Of a stretch of 64,000 bases of DNA, positions 1-10,080 are shown in pieces (the stretch's first letter is position 1; every line of letters begins with the position of its first letter). The stretch is from Parietaria judaica (lineage: Eukaryota; Streptophyta; Magnoliopsida; Rosales; Urticaceae). The notes under the pieces are model-generated. The model saw only the letters and a program-made list of their open reading frames with translations, made no database searches and was not told where the DNA came from. The position numbers were made by a program, and so were the translations under genes. The stretch covers positions 12,625,343 through 12,689,342 of the forward strand of contig OX940867.1 of the NCBI GenBank assembly GCA_954871525.1, in the 5' to 3' direction.

Positions 1-133
1 ACGGCGCACTACAGAAGTAAAAAATAAACTATTTTCACGTAAATTCTAATCATATTTTATTTTCTAAACAAAAAATAACCGTAAGAACTTTAAATTTGGT
101 ACGGGCGTAAAAATAAAATCCGGGCAAAAAAGG
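1..133 (-). repeat. Partial 5S spacer at window start
   Basis: The window opens inside an intergenic spacer. This piece holds the 3' flank of copy 1, including its T6 terminator (AAAAAA at 126-131 on the plus strand). The gene it leads from upstream lies outside the window. Confidence 0.95.
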
Positions 134-253
134 AGGGGTGCAACACGAGGACTTCCCAGGAGGTCACCCATCCTAGTACTACTCTCGCCCAAGAACGCTT
201 AACTTCGGAGTTCTGATGGGATCCGGTGCATTAGTGCTGGTATGATCGCACCC
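134..253 (-). rRNA. 5S rRNA: 5S rRNA gene, copy 1
   Basis: Has G60U in the A box, which also breaks a helix II pair. Type-1 box. Confidence 0.93.
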
Positions 254-280
254 GTCAACATGTGCGGCGAAATAATATTT
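254..280 (-). promoter_or_regulatory. Type-1 upstream 5S promoter (copy 1, representative)
   Basis: Read on the minus strand, AAATATTATT lies at -27 to -18, GC at -12/-11 and C at -1. This matches the known plant 5S layout of a TATA-like box near -28, GC at -12 and C at -1, which place the start site and support TFIIIB recruitment. GAGCGTAC lies just upstream. The same arrangement sits at gene end +1 to +27 in every type-1 copy. Confidence 0.85.
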
Positions 281-472
281 GTGTACGCTCTTCCGCCGAT
301 TTTGTGGTAAAACTACCCTTTCTTTTCACGCCAAAGAAAACGGCGCACTACAGAAGTAAAAAATAAACTATTTTCACGTAAATTCTAATCATATTTTATT
401 TTCTAAACAAAAAATAACCGTAAGAACTTTAAATTTGGTACGGGCGTAAAAATAAAATCCGGGCAAAAAAGG
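254..472 (-). repeat. Class I intergenic spacer (copies 1-2, representative)
   Basis: A 219 bp spacer rich in A and T with several T runs on the minus strand. Class I carries the plus-strand words AAACTATTTTCAC and TAATCATATTTT. It usually adjoins a type-1 promoter. I see no gene or further regulatory element in it beyond the promoter and terminator described. Confidence 0.8.
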
Positions 473-592
473 AGGGGTGCAACACGAGGACTTCCCAGGA
501 GGACACCCATCCTAGTACTACTCTCGCCCAAGCACGCTTAACTTCGGAGTTCTGATGGGATCCGGTGCATTAGTGCTGGTATGATCGCACCC
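473..592 (-). rRNA. 5S rRNA: 5S rRNA gene, copy 2
   Basis: Has A90U in the C box, shared with copy 8. Type-1 box. Confidence 0.94.
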
Positions 593-811
593 GTCAACAT
601 GTGCGGCGAAATAATATTTGTGTACGCTCTTCCGCCGATTTTGTGGTAAAACTACCCTTTCTTTTCACGCCAAAGAAAACGGCGCACTACAGAAGTAAAA
701 AATAAACTATTTTCACGTAAATTCTAATCATATTTTATTTTCTAAACAAAAAATAACCGTAAGAACTTTAAATTTGGTACGGGCGTAAAAATAAAATCCG
801 GGCAAAAAAGG

Positions 812-931
812 AGGGGTGCAACACGAGGACTTCCCAGGAGGTCACCCATCCTAGTACTACTCTCGCCCAAGCACGCTTAACTTCGGAGTTCTGATGGGAT
901 CTGGTGCATTAGTGCTGGTATGATCGCACCC
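812..931 (-). rRNA. 5S rRNA: 5S rRNA gene, copy 3
   Basis: Has G30A, which removes the BamHI site. Type-2 box. Confidence 0.95.
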
Positions 932-958
932 GTCAACATGTGCGGCGAAATGATATTT
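932..958 (-). promoter_or_regulatory. Type-2 upstream 5S promoter (copy 3, representative)
   Basis: This differs from type 1 by T to C at -21, giving AAATATCATT, and is normally coupled to GAGTGTAC instead of GAGCGTAC upstream. GC at -12 and C at -1 are unchanged. It is the only type in copies 132-170 apart from the related type-2m box of copy 152. Whether the C weakens TATA function is not known from sequence. Confidence 0.8.
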
Positions 959-1150
959 GTGTACACTCTTCCGCCGAATTTGTGGTAAAACTACCCTTTT
1001 CTTTTCACGCCAAAGAAAACGGCGCACTACAGAAGTAAAAATAAATTACTTTCACGTAAATTCTAATCTTATTTTATTTTCTAAACAAAAAATAACCGTA
1101 AGAACTTTAAATTTGGTACGGGCGTAAAAATAAAATCCGGGCAAAAAAGG

Positions 1151-1270
1151 ATGGGTGCAACACGAGGACTTCCCAGGAGGTCACCCATCCTAGTACTACT
1201 CTCGCCCAAGCACGCTTAACTTCGGAGTTCTGATGGGATCCGGTGCATTAGTGCTGGTATGATCGCACCC
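1151..1270 (-). rRNA. 5S rRNA: 5S rRNA gene, copy 4
   Basis: Has C119A at the unpaired 3' end only. Type-2m box. Confidence 0.96.
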
Positions 1271-1297
1271 GTCAACAAGTGCGGCGAAATGATATTT
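1271..1297 (-). promoter_or_regulatory. Type-2m upstream 5S promoter (copy 4, representative)
   Basis: The box is AAATATCATT as in type 2, but A at -8 is T (CTTGTTGAC before the start) and the flank is GAGCGTAC. This combination is found at copies 4, 37, 81, 96, 111, 120, 131, 152 and 173 and marks one recurring unit lineage. Confidence 0.75.
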
Positions 1298-1489
1298 GTG
1301 TACGCTCTTCCGCCGATTTTGTGGTAAAACTACCCTTTCTTTTCACGCCAAAGAAAACGGCGCACTACAGAAGTAAAAAATAAATTACTTTCACGTAAAT
1401 TCTAATCTTATTTTATTTTCTAAACAAAAAATAACCGTAAGAACTTTAAATTTGGTACGGGCGTAAAAATAAAATCCGGGCAAAAAAGG

Positions 1490-1609
1490 AGGGGTGCAAC
1501 ACGAGGACTTCCCAGGAGGTCACCCATCCTAGTACTACTCTCGCCCAAGCACGCTTAACTTCGGAGTTCTGATGGGATCCGGTGCATTAGTGCTGGTACG
1601 ATCGCACCC
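1490..1609 (-). rRNA. 5S rRNA: 5S rRNA gene, copy 5
   Basis: Has A11G. Type-2 box. The order of copies 4 and 5 matches the start of the recurring four-gene module. Confidence 0.95.
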
Positions 1610-1828
1610 GTCAACATGTGCGGCGAAATGATATTTGTGTACACTCTTCCGCCGATTTTGTGGTAAAACTACCCTTTCTTTTCACGCCAAAGAAAACGGC
1701 GCACTACAGAAGTAAAAAATAAATTACTTTCACGTAAATTCTAATCTTATTTTATTTTCTAAACAAAAAATAACCGTAAGAACTTTAAATTTGGTACGGG
1801 CGTAAAAATAAAATCCGGGCAAAAAAGG

Positions 1829-1948
1829 AGGCGTGCAACACGAGGACTTCCCAGGAGGTCACCCATCCTAGTACTATTCTCGCCCAAGCACGCTTAACTT
1901 CGGAGTTCTGATGGGATCCGGTGCATTAGTGCTGGTATGATCGCACCC
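1829..1948 (-). rRNA. 5S rRNA: 5S rRNA gene, copy 6
   Basis: Has C117G, which breaks a helix I pair, and G72A in the intermediate element. Type-2 box. Confidence 0.92.
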
Positions 1949-2167
1949 GTCAACATGTGCGGCGAAATGATATTTGTGTACACTCTTCCGCCGAATTTGT
2001 GGTAAAACTACCCTTTTCTTTTCACGCCAAAGAAAACGGCGCACTACAGAAGTAAAAATAAATTACTTTCACGTAAATTCTAATCTTATTTTATTTTCTA
2101 AACAAAAAATAACCGTAAGAACTTTAAATTTGGTACGGGCGTAAAAATAAAATCCTGGCAAAAAAGG

Positions 2168-2287
2168 AGGGGTGCAACACGAGGACTTCCCAGGAGGTCA
2201 CCCATCCTAGTACTACTCTCGCCCAAGCACGCTTAACTTCGGAGTTCTGATGGGATCCGGTGCATTAGTGCTGGTATGATCGCACCC
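2168..2287 (-). rRNA. 5S rRNA: 5S rRNA gene, copy 7
   Basis: Consensus gene. Type-2 box. The downstream flank reads CCTGGC, between the CCGGGC and CCTTGC forms. Confidence 0.97.
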
Positions 2288-2506
2288 GTCAACATGTGCG
2301 GCGAAATGATATTTGTGTACACTTTTCCGCCGATTTTGTGGTAAAACTACCCTTTCTTTTCACGCCAAAGAAAACGGCGCACTACAGAAGTAAAAAATAA
2401 ATTACTTTCACGTAAATTCTAATCTTATTTTATTTTCTAAACAAAAAATAACCGTAAGAACTTTAAATTTGGTACGGGCGTAAAAATAAAATCCGGGCAA
2501 AAAAGG

Positions 2507-2626
2507 AGGCGTGCAACACGAGGACTTCCCAGGAGGACACCCATCCTAGTACTACTCTCGCCCAAGCACGCTTAACTTCGGAGTTCTGATGGGATCCGGT
2601 GCATTAGTGCTGGTATGATCGCACCC
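2507..2626 (-). rRNA. 5S rRNA: 5S rRNA gene, copy 8
   Basis: Has C117G and A90U. Type-1 box. Confidence 0.92.
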
Positions 2627-2845
2627 GTCAACATGTGCGGCGAAATAATATTTGTGTACGCTCTTCCGCCGATTTTGTGGTAAAACTACCCTTTCTTTTC
2701 ACGCCAAAGAAAACGGCGCACTACAGAAGTAAAAAATAAACTATTTTCACGTAAATTCTAATCATATTTTATTTTCTAAACAAAAAATAACCGTAAGAAC
2801 TTTAAATTTGGTACGGGCGTAAAAATAAAATCCGGGCAAAAAAGG

Positions 2846-2964
2846 AGGGGTGCAACACGAGGACTTCCCAGGAGGTCACCCATCCTAGTACTTCTCTCGC
2901 CCAAGCACGCTTAACTTCGGGTTCTGATGGGATCCGGTGCATTAGTGCTGGTATGATCGCACCC
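2846..2964 (-). rRNA. 5S rRNA: 5S rRNA gene, copy 9, 119 nt with a deletion
   Basis: U45 is deleted and U73A is present, so the RNA would be 119 nt. It is the only copy with a gene indel that I found, and is a likely pseudogene. Type-2 box. Confidence 0.85.
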
Positions 2965-3183
2965 GTCAACATGTGCGGCGAAATGATATTTGTGTACACT
3001 CTTCCGCCGAATTTGTGGTAAAACTACCCTTTTCTTTTCACGCCAAAGAAAACGGCGCACTACAGAAGTAAAAATAAATTACTTTCACGTAAATTCTAAT
3101 CTTATTTTATTTTCTAAACAAAAAATAACCGTAAGAACTTTAAATTTGGTACGGGCGTAAAAATAAAATCCTTGCAAAAAAGG

Positions 3184-3303
3184 AGGGGTGCAACACGAGG
3201 ACTTCCCAGGAGGTCACCCATCCTAGTACTACTCTCGCCCAAGCACGCTTAACTTCGGAGTTCTGATGGGATCCGGTGCATTAGTGCTGGTATGATCGCA
3301 CCC
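3184..3303 (-). rRNA. 5S rRNA: 5S rRNA gene, copy 10
   Basis: Consensus gene. Type-2 box; CCTTGC downstream flank. Confidence 0.98.
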
Positions 3304-3522
3304 GTCAACATGTGCGGCGAAATGATATTTGTGTACACTCTTCCGCCGATTTTGTGGTAAAACTACCCTTTCTTTTCACGCCAAAGAAAACGGCGCACTA
3401 CAGAAGTAAAAAATAAATTACTTTCACGTAAATTCTAATCTTATTTTATTTTCTAAACAAAAAATAACCGTAAGAACTTTAAATTTGGTACGGGCGTAAA
3501 AATAAAATCCGGGCAAAAAAGG

Positions 3523-3642
3523 AGGCGTGCAACACGAGGAATTCCCAGGAGGTCACCCATCCTAGTACTACTCTCGCCCAAGCACGCTTAACTTCGGAGT
3601 TCTGATGGGATCCGGTGCATTAGTGCTGGTATGATCGCACCC
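3523..3642 (-). rRNA. 5S rRNA: 5S rRNA gene, copy 11
   Basis: Has C117G and G102U. Type-1 box. The same pair of changes marks copies 118 and 129. Confidence 0.93.
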
Positions 3643-3861
3643 GTCAACATGTGCGGCGAAATAATATTTGTGTACGCTCTTCCGCCGATTTTGTGGTAAA
3701 ACTACCCTTTCTTTTCACGCCAAAGAAAACGGCGCACTACAGAAGTAAAAAATAAACTATTTTCACGTAAATTCTAATCATATTTTATTTTCTAAACAAA
3801 AAATAACCGTAAGAACTTTAAATTTGGTACGGGCGTAAAAATAAAATCCGGGCAAAAAAGG

Positions 3862-3981
3862 AGGGGTGCAACACGAGGACTTCCCAGGAGGTCACCCATC
3901 CTAGTACTACTCTCGCCCAAGCACGCTTAACTTCGGAGTTCTGATGGGATCCGGTGCATTAGTGCTGGTATGATCGCACCC
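3862..3981 (-). rRNA. 5S rRNA: 5S rRNA gene, copy 12
   Basis: Consensus gene. Type-2 box. Confidence 0.98.
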
Positions 3982-4192
3982 GTCAACATGTGCGGCGAAA
4001 TGATATTTGTGTACACTCTTCCGCCGAATTTGTGGTAAAACTACCCTTTTCTTTTCACGCCAAAGAAAACGGCGCACTACAGAAGTAAAAATAAATTACT
4101 TTCACGTAAATTCTAATCTTATTTTATTTTCTAAACAAAAAATAACCGTAAGAACTTTAAATTTGGTACGGGCGTAAAAATAAAATCCTTGC

Positions 4193-4198
4193 AAAAAA
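4193..4198 (-). terminator. Pol III T6 terminator (copy 13, representative)
   Basis: On the minus strand TTTTTT begins three nucleotides after the mature 3' end (CCCCT, CC, TTTTTT, GC). T4 or longer in the non-template strand ends Pol III transcription. The run lies 3-8 bp below nearly every gene start coordinate. It is T5 before copies 170 and 181 and T7 before copies 23, 49, 72, 87, 92, 102, 107 and 186. Confidence 0.85.
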
Positions 4199-4223
4199 GG
4201 AGGGGTGCAACACGAGGACTTCC

Positions 4224-4241
4224 CAGGAGGTCACCCATCCT
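4224..4241 (-). promoter_or_regulatory. C box of the internal promoter (copy 13)
   Basis: RNA positions 80-97 of a consensus copy, the main TFIIIA contact region in eukaryotic 5S genes. Many subtypes alter it (A80U, G81C, G81A, G82U, G85U, G89A, A90U, C92G, C94U, G97U), so internal-promoter strength may differ between units. Confidence 0.75.
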
Positions 4242-4248
4242 AGTACTA

Positions 4249-4254
4249 CTCTCG
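4249..4254 (-). promoter_or_regulatory. Intermediate element of the internal promoter (copy 13)
   Basis: RNA positions 67-72 of a consensus copy. Array variants in it are G68A, A69U, A71U, A71G and G72A. Confidence 0.7.
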
Positions 4255-4256
4255 CC

Positions 4257-4271
4257 CAAGCACGCTTAACT
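4257..4271 (-). promoter_or_regulatory. A box of the internal promoter (copy 13)
   Basis: RNA positions 50-64 of a consensus copy. In eukaryotic 5S genes this element, with IE and the C box, binds TFIIIA. The boundaries follow the Xenopus and Arabidopsis numbering and are not visible independently here. Array variants touching it are A50U, G51U, G60U, U63C, G64A and G64U. Confidence 0.75.
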
Positions 4272-4320
4272 TCGGAGTTCTGATGGGATCCGGTGCATTA
4301 GTGCTGGTATGATCGCACCC

Positions 4321-4539
4321 GTCAACATGTGCGGCGAAATGATATTTGTGTACACTCTTCCGCCGATTTTGTGGTAAAACTACCCTTTCTTTTCACGCCA
4401 AAGAAAACGGCGCACTACAGAAGTAAAAAATAAATTACTTTCACGTAAATTCTAATCTTATTTTATTTTCTAAACAAAAAATAACCGTAAGAACTTTAAA
4501 TTTGGTACGGGCGTAAAAATAAAATCCGGGCAAAAAAGG
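4321..4539 (-). repeat. Class II intergenic spacer (copies 13-14, representative)
   Basis: A 219 bp spacer with the plus-strand words AAATTACTTTCAC and TAATCTTATTTT in place of the class I words. It usually adjoins a type-2 promoter, but in copies 32-36 and 53-65 it also occurs with type-1 promoters, so the two halves of the spacer have recombined. Confidence 0.8.
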
Positions 4540-4659
4540 AGGCGTGCAACACGAGGACTTCCCAGGAGGTCACCCATCCTAGTACTACTCTCGCCCAAGC
4601 ACGCTTAACTTCGGAGTTCTGATGGGATCCGGTGCATTAGTGCTGGTATGATCGCACCC
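4540..4659 (-). rRNA. 5S rRNA: 5S rRNA gene, copy 14
   Basis: Has C117G only. Type-1 box. Confidence 0.96.
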
Positions 4660-4878
4660 GTCAACATGTGCGGCGAAATAATATTTGTGTACGCTCTTCC
4701 GCCGATTTTGTGGTAAAACTACCCTTTCTTTTCACGCCAAAGAAAACGGCGCACTACAGAAGTAAAAAATAAACTATTTTCACGTAAATTCTAATCATAT
4801 TTTATTTTCTAAACAAAAAATAACCGTAAGAACTTTAAATTTGGTACGGGCGTAAAAATAAAATCCGGGCAAAAAAGG

Positions 4879-4998
4879 AGGGGTGCAACACGAGGACTTC
4901 CCAGGAGGTCACCCATCCTAGTACTACTCTCGCCCAAGCACGCTTAACTTCGAAGTTCTGATGGGATCCGGTGCATTAGTGCTGGTATGATCGCACCC
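4879..4998 (-). rRNA. 5S rRNA: 5S rRNA gene, copy 15
   Basis: Has C46U only. Type-2 box. Confidence 0.96.
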
Positions 4999-5217
4999 GT
5001 CAACATGTGCGGCGAAATGATATTTGTGTACACTCTTCCGCCGAATTTGTGGTAAAACTACCCTTTTCTTTTTACGCCAAAGAAAACGGCGCACTACAGA
5101 AGTAAAAATAAATTACTTTCACGTAAATTCTAATCTTATTTTATTTTCTAAACAAAAAATAACCGTAAGAACTTTAAATTTGGTACGGGCGTAAAAATAA
5201 AATCCTTGCAAAAAAGG

Positions 5218-5337
5218 AGGGGTGCAACACGAGGACTTCCCAGGAGGTCACCCATCCTAGTACTACTCTCGCCAGAGCACGCTTAACTTCGGAGTTCTGA
5301 TGGGATCCCGTGCATTAGTGCTGGTATGATCGAACCC
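5218..5337 (-). rRNA. 5S rRNA: 5S rRNA gene, copy 16
   Basis: Has G64U, U63C, C29G and G5U. The A box and helix I are both altered, so function is doubtful. Type-2 box; CCTTGC downstream flank. Confidence 0.88.
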
Positions 5338-5556
5338 GTCAACATGTGCGGCGAAATGATATTTGTGTACACTCTTCCGCCGATTTTGTGGTAAAACTAC
5401 CCTTTCTTTTCACGCCAAAGAAAACGGCGCACTACAGAAGTAAAAAATAAATTACTTTCACGTAAATTCTAATCTTATTTTATTTTCTAAACAAAAAATA
5501 ACCGTAAGAACTTTAAATTTGGTACGGGCGTAAAAATAAAATCCGGGCAAAAAAGG

Positions 5557-5676
5557 AGGCGTGCAACACGAGGACTTCCCAGGAGGTCACCCATCCTAGT
5601 ACTACTCTCGCCCAAGCACGCTTAACTTCGGAGTTCTGATGGGATCCGGTGCATTAGTGCTGGTATGATCGCACCC
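5557..5676 (-). rRNA. 5S rRNA: 5S rRNA gene, copy 17
   Basis: Has C117G only. Type-1 box. Confidence 0.96.
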
Positions 5677-5895
5677 GTCAACATGTGCGGCGAAATAATA
5701 TTTGTGTACGCTCTTCCGCCGATTTTGTGGTAAAACTACCCTTTCTTTTCACGCCAAAGAAAACGGCGCACTACAGAAGTAAAAAATAAACTATTTTCAC
5801 GTAAATTCTAATCATATTTTATTTTCTAAACAAAAAATAACCGTAAGAACTTTAAATTTGGTACGGGCGTAAAAATAAAATCCGGGCAAAAAAGG

Positions 5896-6015
5896 AGGGG
5901 TGCAACACGAGGACTTCCCAGGAGGTCACCCATCCTAGTACTACTCTCGCCCAAGCACGCTTAACTTCGGAGTTCTGATGGGATCCGGTGCATTAGTGCT
6001 GGTATGATCGCACCC
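5896..6015 (-). rRNA. 5S rRNA: 5S rRNA gene, copy 18
   Basis: Consensus gene. Type-2 box. Confidence 0.98.
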
Positions 6016-6234
6016 GTCAACATGTGCGGCGAAATGATATTTGTGTACACTCTTCCGCCGAATTTGTGGTAAAACTACCCTTTTCTTTTCACGCCAAAGA
6101 AAACGGCGCACTACAGAAGTAAAAATAAATTACTTTCACGTAAATTCTAATCTTATTTTATTTTCTAAACAAAAAATAACCGTAAGAACTTTAAATTTGG
6201 TACGGGCGTAAAAATAAAATCCTTGCAAAAAAGG

Positions 6235-6354
6235 AGGGGTGCAACACGAGGACTTCCCAGGAGGTCACCCATCCTAGTACTACTCTCGCCCAAGCACGCT
6301 TAACTTCGGAGTTCTGATGGGATCCGGTGCATTAGTGCTGGTATGATCGCACCC
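6235..6354 (-). rRNA. 5S rRNA: 5S rRNA gene, copy 19
   Basis: Consensus gene. Type-2 box; CCTTGC downstream flank. Confidence 0.98.
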
Positions 6355-6573
6355 GTCAACATGTGCGGCGAAATGATATTTGTGTACACTCTTCCGCCGA
6401 TTTTGTGGTAAAACTACCCTTTCTTTTCACGCCAAAGAAAACGGCGCACTACAGAAGTAAAAAATAAATTACTTTCACGTAAATTCTAATCTTATTTTAT
6501 TTTCTAAACAAAAAATAACCGTAAGAACTTTAAATTTGGTACGGGCGTAAAAATAAAATCCGGGCAAAAAAGG

Positions 6574-6693
6574 AGGCGTGCAACACGAGGACTTCCCAGG
6601 AGGTCACCCATCCTAGTACTACTCTCGCCCAAGCACGCTTAACTTCGGAGTTCTGATGGGATCCGGTGCATTAGTGCTGGTATGATCGCACCC
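6574..6693 (-). rRNA. 5S rRNA: 5S rRNA gene, copy 20
   Basis: Has C117G only. Type-1 box. Confidence 0.96.
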
Positions 6694-6912
6694 GTCAACA
6701 TGTGCGGCGAAATAATATTTGTGTACGCTCTTCCGCCGATTTTGTGGTAAAACTACCCTTTCTTTTCACGCCAAAGAAAACGGCGCACTACAGAAGTAAA
6801 AAATAAACTATTTTCACGTAAATTCTAATCATATTTTATTTTCTAAACAAAAAATAACCGTAAGAACTTTAAATTTGGTACGGGCGTAAAAATAAAATCC
6901 GGGCAAAAAAGG

Positions 6913-7032
6913 AGGGGTGCAACACGAGGACTTCCCAGGAGGTCACCCATCCTAGTACTACTCTCGCCCAAGCACGCTTAACTTCGGAGTTCTGATGGGA
7001 TCCGGTGCATTAGTGCTGGTATGATCGCACCC
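6913..7032 (-). rRNA. 5S rRNA: 5S rRNA gene, copy 21
   Basis: Consensus gene. Type-2 box. Last gene of the left 3-unit repeat. Confidence 0.98.
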
Positions 7033-7249
7033 GTCAACATGTGCGGCGAAATGATATTTGTGTACACTCTTCCGCCGATTTTGTGGTAAAACTACCCTTT
7101 CTTTTCACGCCAAAGAAAACGGCGCACTACAAAAGTAAAAAATAAATTACTTTCACGTAAATTCTAATCTTATTTTATTTTCTAAAAAAAATAACCGTAA
7201 GAACTTTAAATTTTGTACGGGCGTAAAAATAAAATCCGGGCAAAAAAGG

Positions 7250-7369
7250 AGGGGTGCAACACGAGGACTTCCCAGGAGGTCACCCATCCTAGTACTACTC
7301 TCGCCAGAGCACGCTTAACTTCGGAGTTCTGATGGGATCCCGTGCATTAGTGCTGGTATGATCGCACCC
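7250..7369 (-). rRNA. 5S rRNA: 5S rRNA gene, copy 22
   Basis: Has G64U, U63C and C29G. Its downstream spacer is 2 bp shorter. First of the run copies 22-24 that recurs at 48-50, 71-73, 86-88 and 101-103. Type-2 box. Confidence 0.9.
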
Positions 7370-7588
7370 GTCAACATGTGCGGCGAAATGATATTTGTGT
7401 ACACTCTTCCGCCGATTTTGTGGTAAAACTACCCTTTCTTTTCACGCCAAAGAAAACGGCGCACTACAGAAGTAAAAAATAAATTACTTTCACGTAAATT
7501 CTAATCATATTTTATTTTCTAAACAAAAAATAACCGTAAGAACTTTAAATTTGGTACGGGCGTAAAAATAAAATCCGGGCAAAAAAAG

Positions 7589-7708
7589 AGGGGTGCAACA
7601 CGAGGACTTCCCAGGAGGTCACCCATCCTAGTACTACTCTCGCCCAAGCACGCTTAACTTCGGAGTTCTGATGGGATCCGGTGCATTAGTGCTGGTATGA
7701 TCGAAACC
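7589..7708 (-). rRNA. 5S rRNA: 5S rRNA gene, copy 23
   Basis: Has G5U and G3U, which remove two helix I pairs. The upstream region has private changes at -7 and -9. T7 terminator; type-2 box. Confidence 0.88.
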
Positions 7709-7927
7709 GTCAACTTATGCGGCGAAATGATATTTGTGTACACTCTTCCGCCGATTTTGTGGTAAAACTACCCTTTCTTTTCACGCCAAAGAAAACGGCG
7801 CACTACAGAAGTAAAAAATAAATTACTTTCACGTAAATTCTAATCTTATTTTATTTTCTAAACAAAAAATAACCGTAAGAACTTTAAATTTGGTACGGGC
7901 GTAAAAATAAAAGCCGGGCAAAAAAGG

Positions 7928-8047
7928 AGGGGTGCAACACGAGGACTTCCCAGGAGGTCACCCATCCTAGTACTACACTCGCCCAAGCACGCTTAACTTC
8001 GGAGTTCTGATGGGATCCGGTGCATTAGTGCTTGTATGATCGCACCC
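7928..8047 (-). rRNA. 5S rRNA: 5S rRNA gene, copy 24
   Basis: Has A71U in the intermediate element and C15A in helix II. Type-1 box. Confidence 0.9.
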
Positions 8048-8266
8048 GTCAACATGTGCGGCGAAATAATATTTGTGTACGCTCTTCCGTCGATTTTGTG
8101 GTAAAACTACCCTTTCTTTTCACGCCAAAGAAAACGGCGCACTATAGAAGTAAAAAATAAACTATTTTCACGTAAATTCTAATCATATTTTATTTTCTAA
8201 ACAAAAAATAACCGTAAGAACTTTAAATTTGGTACGGGCGTAAAAATAAAATCCGGGCAAAAAAGG

Positions 8267-8386
8267 AGGGGTGCAACACGAGGACTTCCCAGGAGGTCAC
8301 CCATCCTAGTACTACTCTCGCCCAAGCACGCTTAACTTCGAAGTTCTGATGGGATCCGGTGCATTAGTGCTGGTATGATCGCACCC
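8267..8386 (-). rRNA. 5S rRNA: 5S rRNA gene, copy 25
   Basis: Has C46U only. Type-2 box. Confidence 0.95.
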
Positions 8387-8605
8387 GTCAACATGTGCGG
8401 CGAAATGATATTTGTGTACACTCTTCCGCCGATTTTGTGGTAAAACTACCCTTTCTTTTCACGCCAAAGAAAACGGCGCACTACAGAAGTAAAAAATAAA
8501 TTACTTTCACGTAAATTCTAATCTTATTTTATTTTCTAAACAAAAAATAACCGTACGAACTTTAAATTTGGTACGGGCGTAAAAATAAAATCCGGGCAAA
8601 AAAGG

Positions 8606-8725
8606 AGGGGTGCAACACGAGGACTTCCCAGGAGGTCACCCATCCTAGTACTACTCTCGCCCAAGCACGCTTAACATCGAAGTTCTGATGGGATCCGGTG
8701 CATTAGTGCTGGTATGATCGCACCC
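8606..8725 (-). rRNA. 5S rRNA: 5S rRNA gene, copy 26
   Basis: Has A50U and C46U, the same pair as copy 39. Type-2 box. Confidence 0.93.
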
Positions 8726-8944
8726 GTCAACATGTGCGGCGAAATGATATTTGTGTACACTCTTCCGCAGATTTTGTGGTAAAACTACCCTTTCTTTTCA
8801 CGCCAAAGAAAACGGCGCACTACAGAAGTAAAAAATAAATTACTTTCACGTAAATTCTATTCTTATTTTAATTTCTATACAAAAAATAACCGTAAGAACT
8901 TTAAATTTGGTACAGGCGTAAAAATAAAATCCGGGCAAAAAATG

Positions 8945-9064
8945 AAGTGTGCAACACGAGGACTTTCCAGGAGGTCACCCATGGTAGTACTACTCTCGCC
9001 CAAGCACGCTTAACTTCGGAGTTCTGATGGGATCCGGTGCATTAGTGCTGGTATGATCGCACCC
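8945..9064 (-). rRNA. 5S rRNA: 5S rRNA gene, copy 27
   Basis: Has C119U, C117A, G99A, G82C and G81C. It is the C119U/C117A/G99A/G81C subtype with one extra C-box change. Type-2 box. Confidence 0.88.
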
Positions 9065-9283
9065 GTCAACATGTGCGGCGAAATGATATTTGTGTACACT
9101 CTTCCGCCGATTTTGTGGTAAAACTACCCTTTCTTTTCACGCCAAAGAAAACGGCGCACTACAGAAGTAAAAAATAAACTATTTTCACGTAAATTCTATT
9201 CATATTTTATTTTCTAAACAAAAAATAACCGTAAGAACTTTAAATTTGGTACGGGCGTAAAAATAAAATCCGGGCAAAAAAGG

Positions 9284-9403
9284 AGGGGTGCAACACAAGG
9301 ACTTCCCAGGAGGTCACCCATCCTAGTACTACTCTCGCCCAAGCACGCTTAACTTCGGAGTTCAGATGGGATCCGGTGCATTAGTGCTGGTATGATCGCA
9401 CCC
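9284..9403 (-). rRNA. 5S rRNA: 5S rRNA gene, copy 28
   Basis: Has C107U and A40U, as in copies 115 and 126. Type-2 box. Confidence 0.93.
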
Positions 9404-9621
9404 GTCAACATGTGCGGCGAAATGATATTTGTGTACACTCTTCCGCCGATTTTGTGGTAAAACTACCCTTTCTTTTCACGCCAAAGAAAACGGCGCACTA
9501 CAGAAGTAAAAATAAATTACTTTCACGTAAATTCTAATCTTATTTTATTTTCTAAACAAAAAATAACCGTAAGAACTTTAAATTTGGTACGGGCGTAAAA
9601 ATAAAATCCGGGCAAAAAAGG

Positions 9622-9741
9622 AGGCGTGCAACACGAGGACTTCCCAGGAGGTCACCCATCCTAGTACTACTCTCGCCCAAGCACGCTTAACTTCGGAGTT
9701 CTGATGGGATCCGGTGCATTAGTGCTGGTATGATCGCACCC
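9622..9741 (-). rRNA. 5S rRNA: 5S rRNA gene, copy 29
   Basis: Has C117G only. Unusually for this subtype, it has a type-2 box. Confidence 0.95.
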
Positions 9742-9960
9742 GTCAACATGTGCGGCGAAATGATATTTGTGTACACTCTTCCGCCGATTTTGTGGTAAAA
9801 CTACCCTTTCTTTTCACGCCAAAGAAAACGGCGCACTACAGAAGTAAAAAATAAACTATTTTCACGTAAATTCTAATCATATTTTATTTTCTAAACAAAA
9901 AATAACCGTAAGAACTTTAAATTTGGTACGGGCGTAAAAATAAAATCCGGGCAAAAAAGG

Positions 9961-10080
9961 AGGGGTGCAACACGAGGACTTCCCAGGAGGTCACCCATCC
10001 TAGTACTACTCTCGCCCAAGCACGCTTAACTTCGGAGTTCTGATGGGATCCGGTGCATTAGTGCTGGTATGATCGCACCC
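9961..10080 (-). rRNA. 5S rRNA: 5S rRNA gene, copy 30
   Basis: Consensus gene. Type-2 box. Confidence 0.98.

Larger units (their letters stand above)
4201..4320 (-). rRNA. 5S rRNA: 5S rRNA gene, copy 13
   Basis: Consensus gene, used here as the reference for the internal promoter and terminator. Type-2 box; CCTTGC downstream flank. Confidence 0.98.
2168..7032 (-). repeat. 3-unit higher-order repeat, copies 7-21
   Basis: The order 'consensus gene, C117G gene with type-1 box, consensus-like gene' repeats every 1,016-1,017 bp. The first gene of most triplets has CCTTGC instead of CCGGGC beside its terminator (copies 10, 13, 16, 19). About five triplets are present, with private changes in copies 8, 9, 11, 15 and 16. 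Confidence 0.85.

Noticed and set aside
2802..2999. A 65-codon open frame on the minus strand
   Set aside because: It runs through copy 9 and its flanks. It exists only because the U45 deletion removes a stop present in the other units; no protein-like features and no repetition elsewhere.
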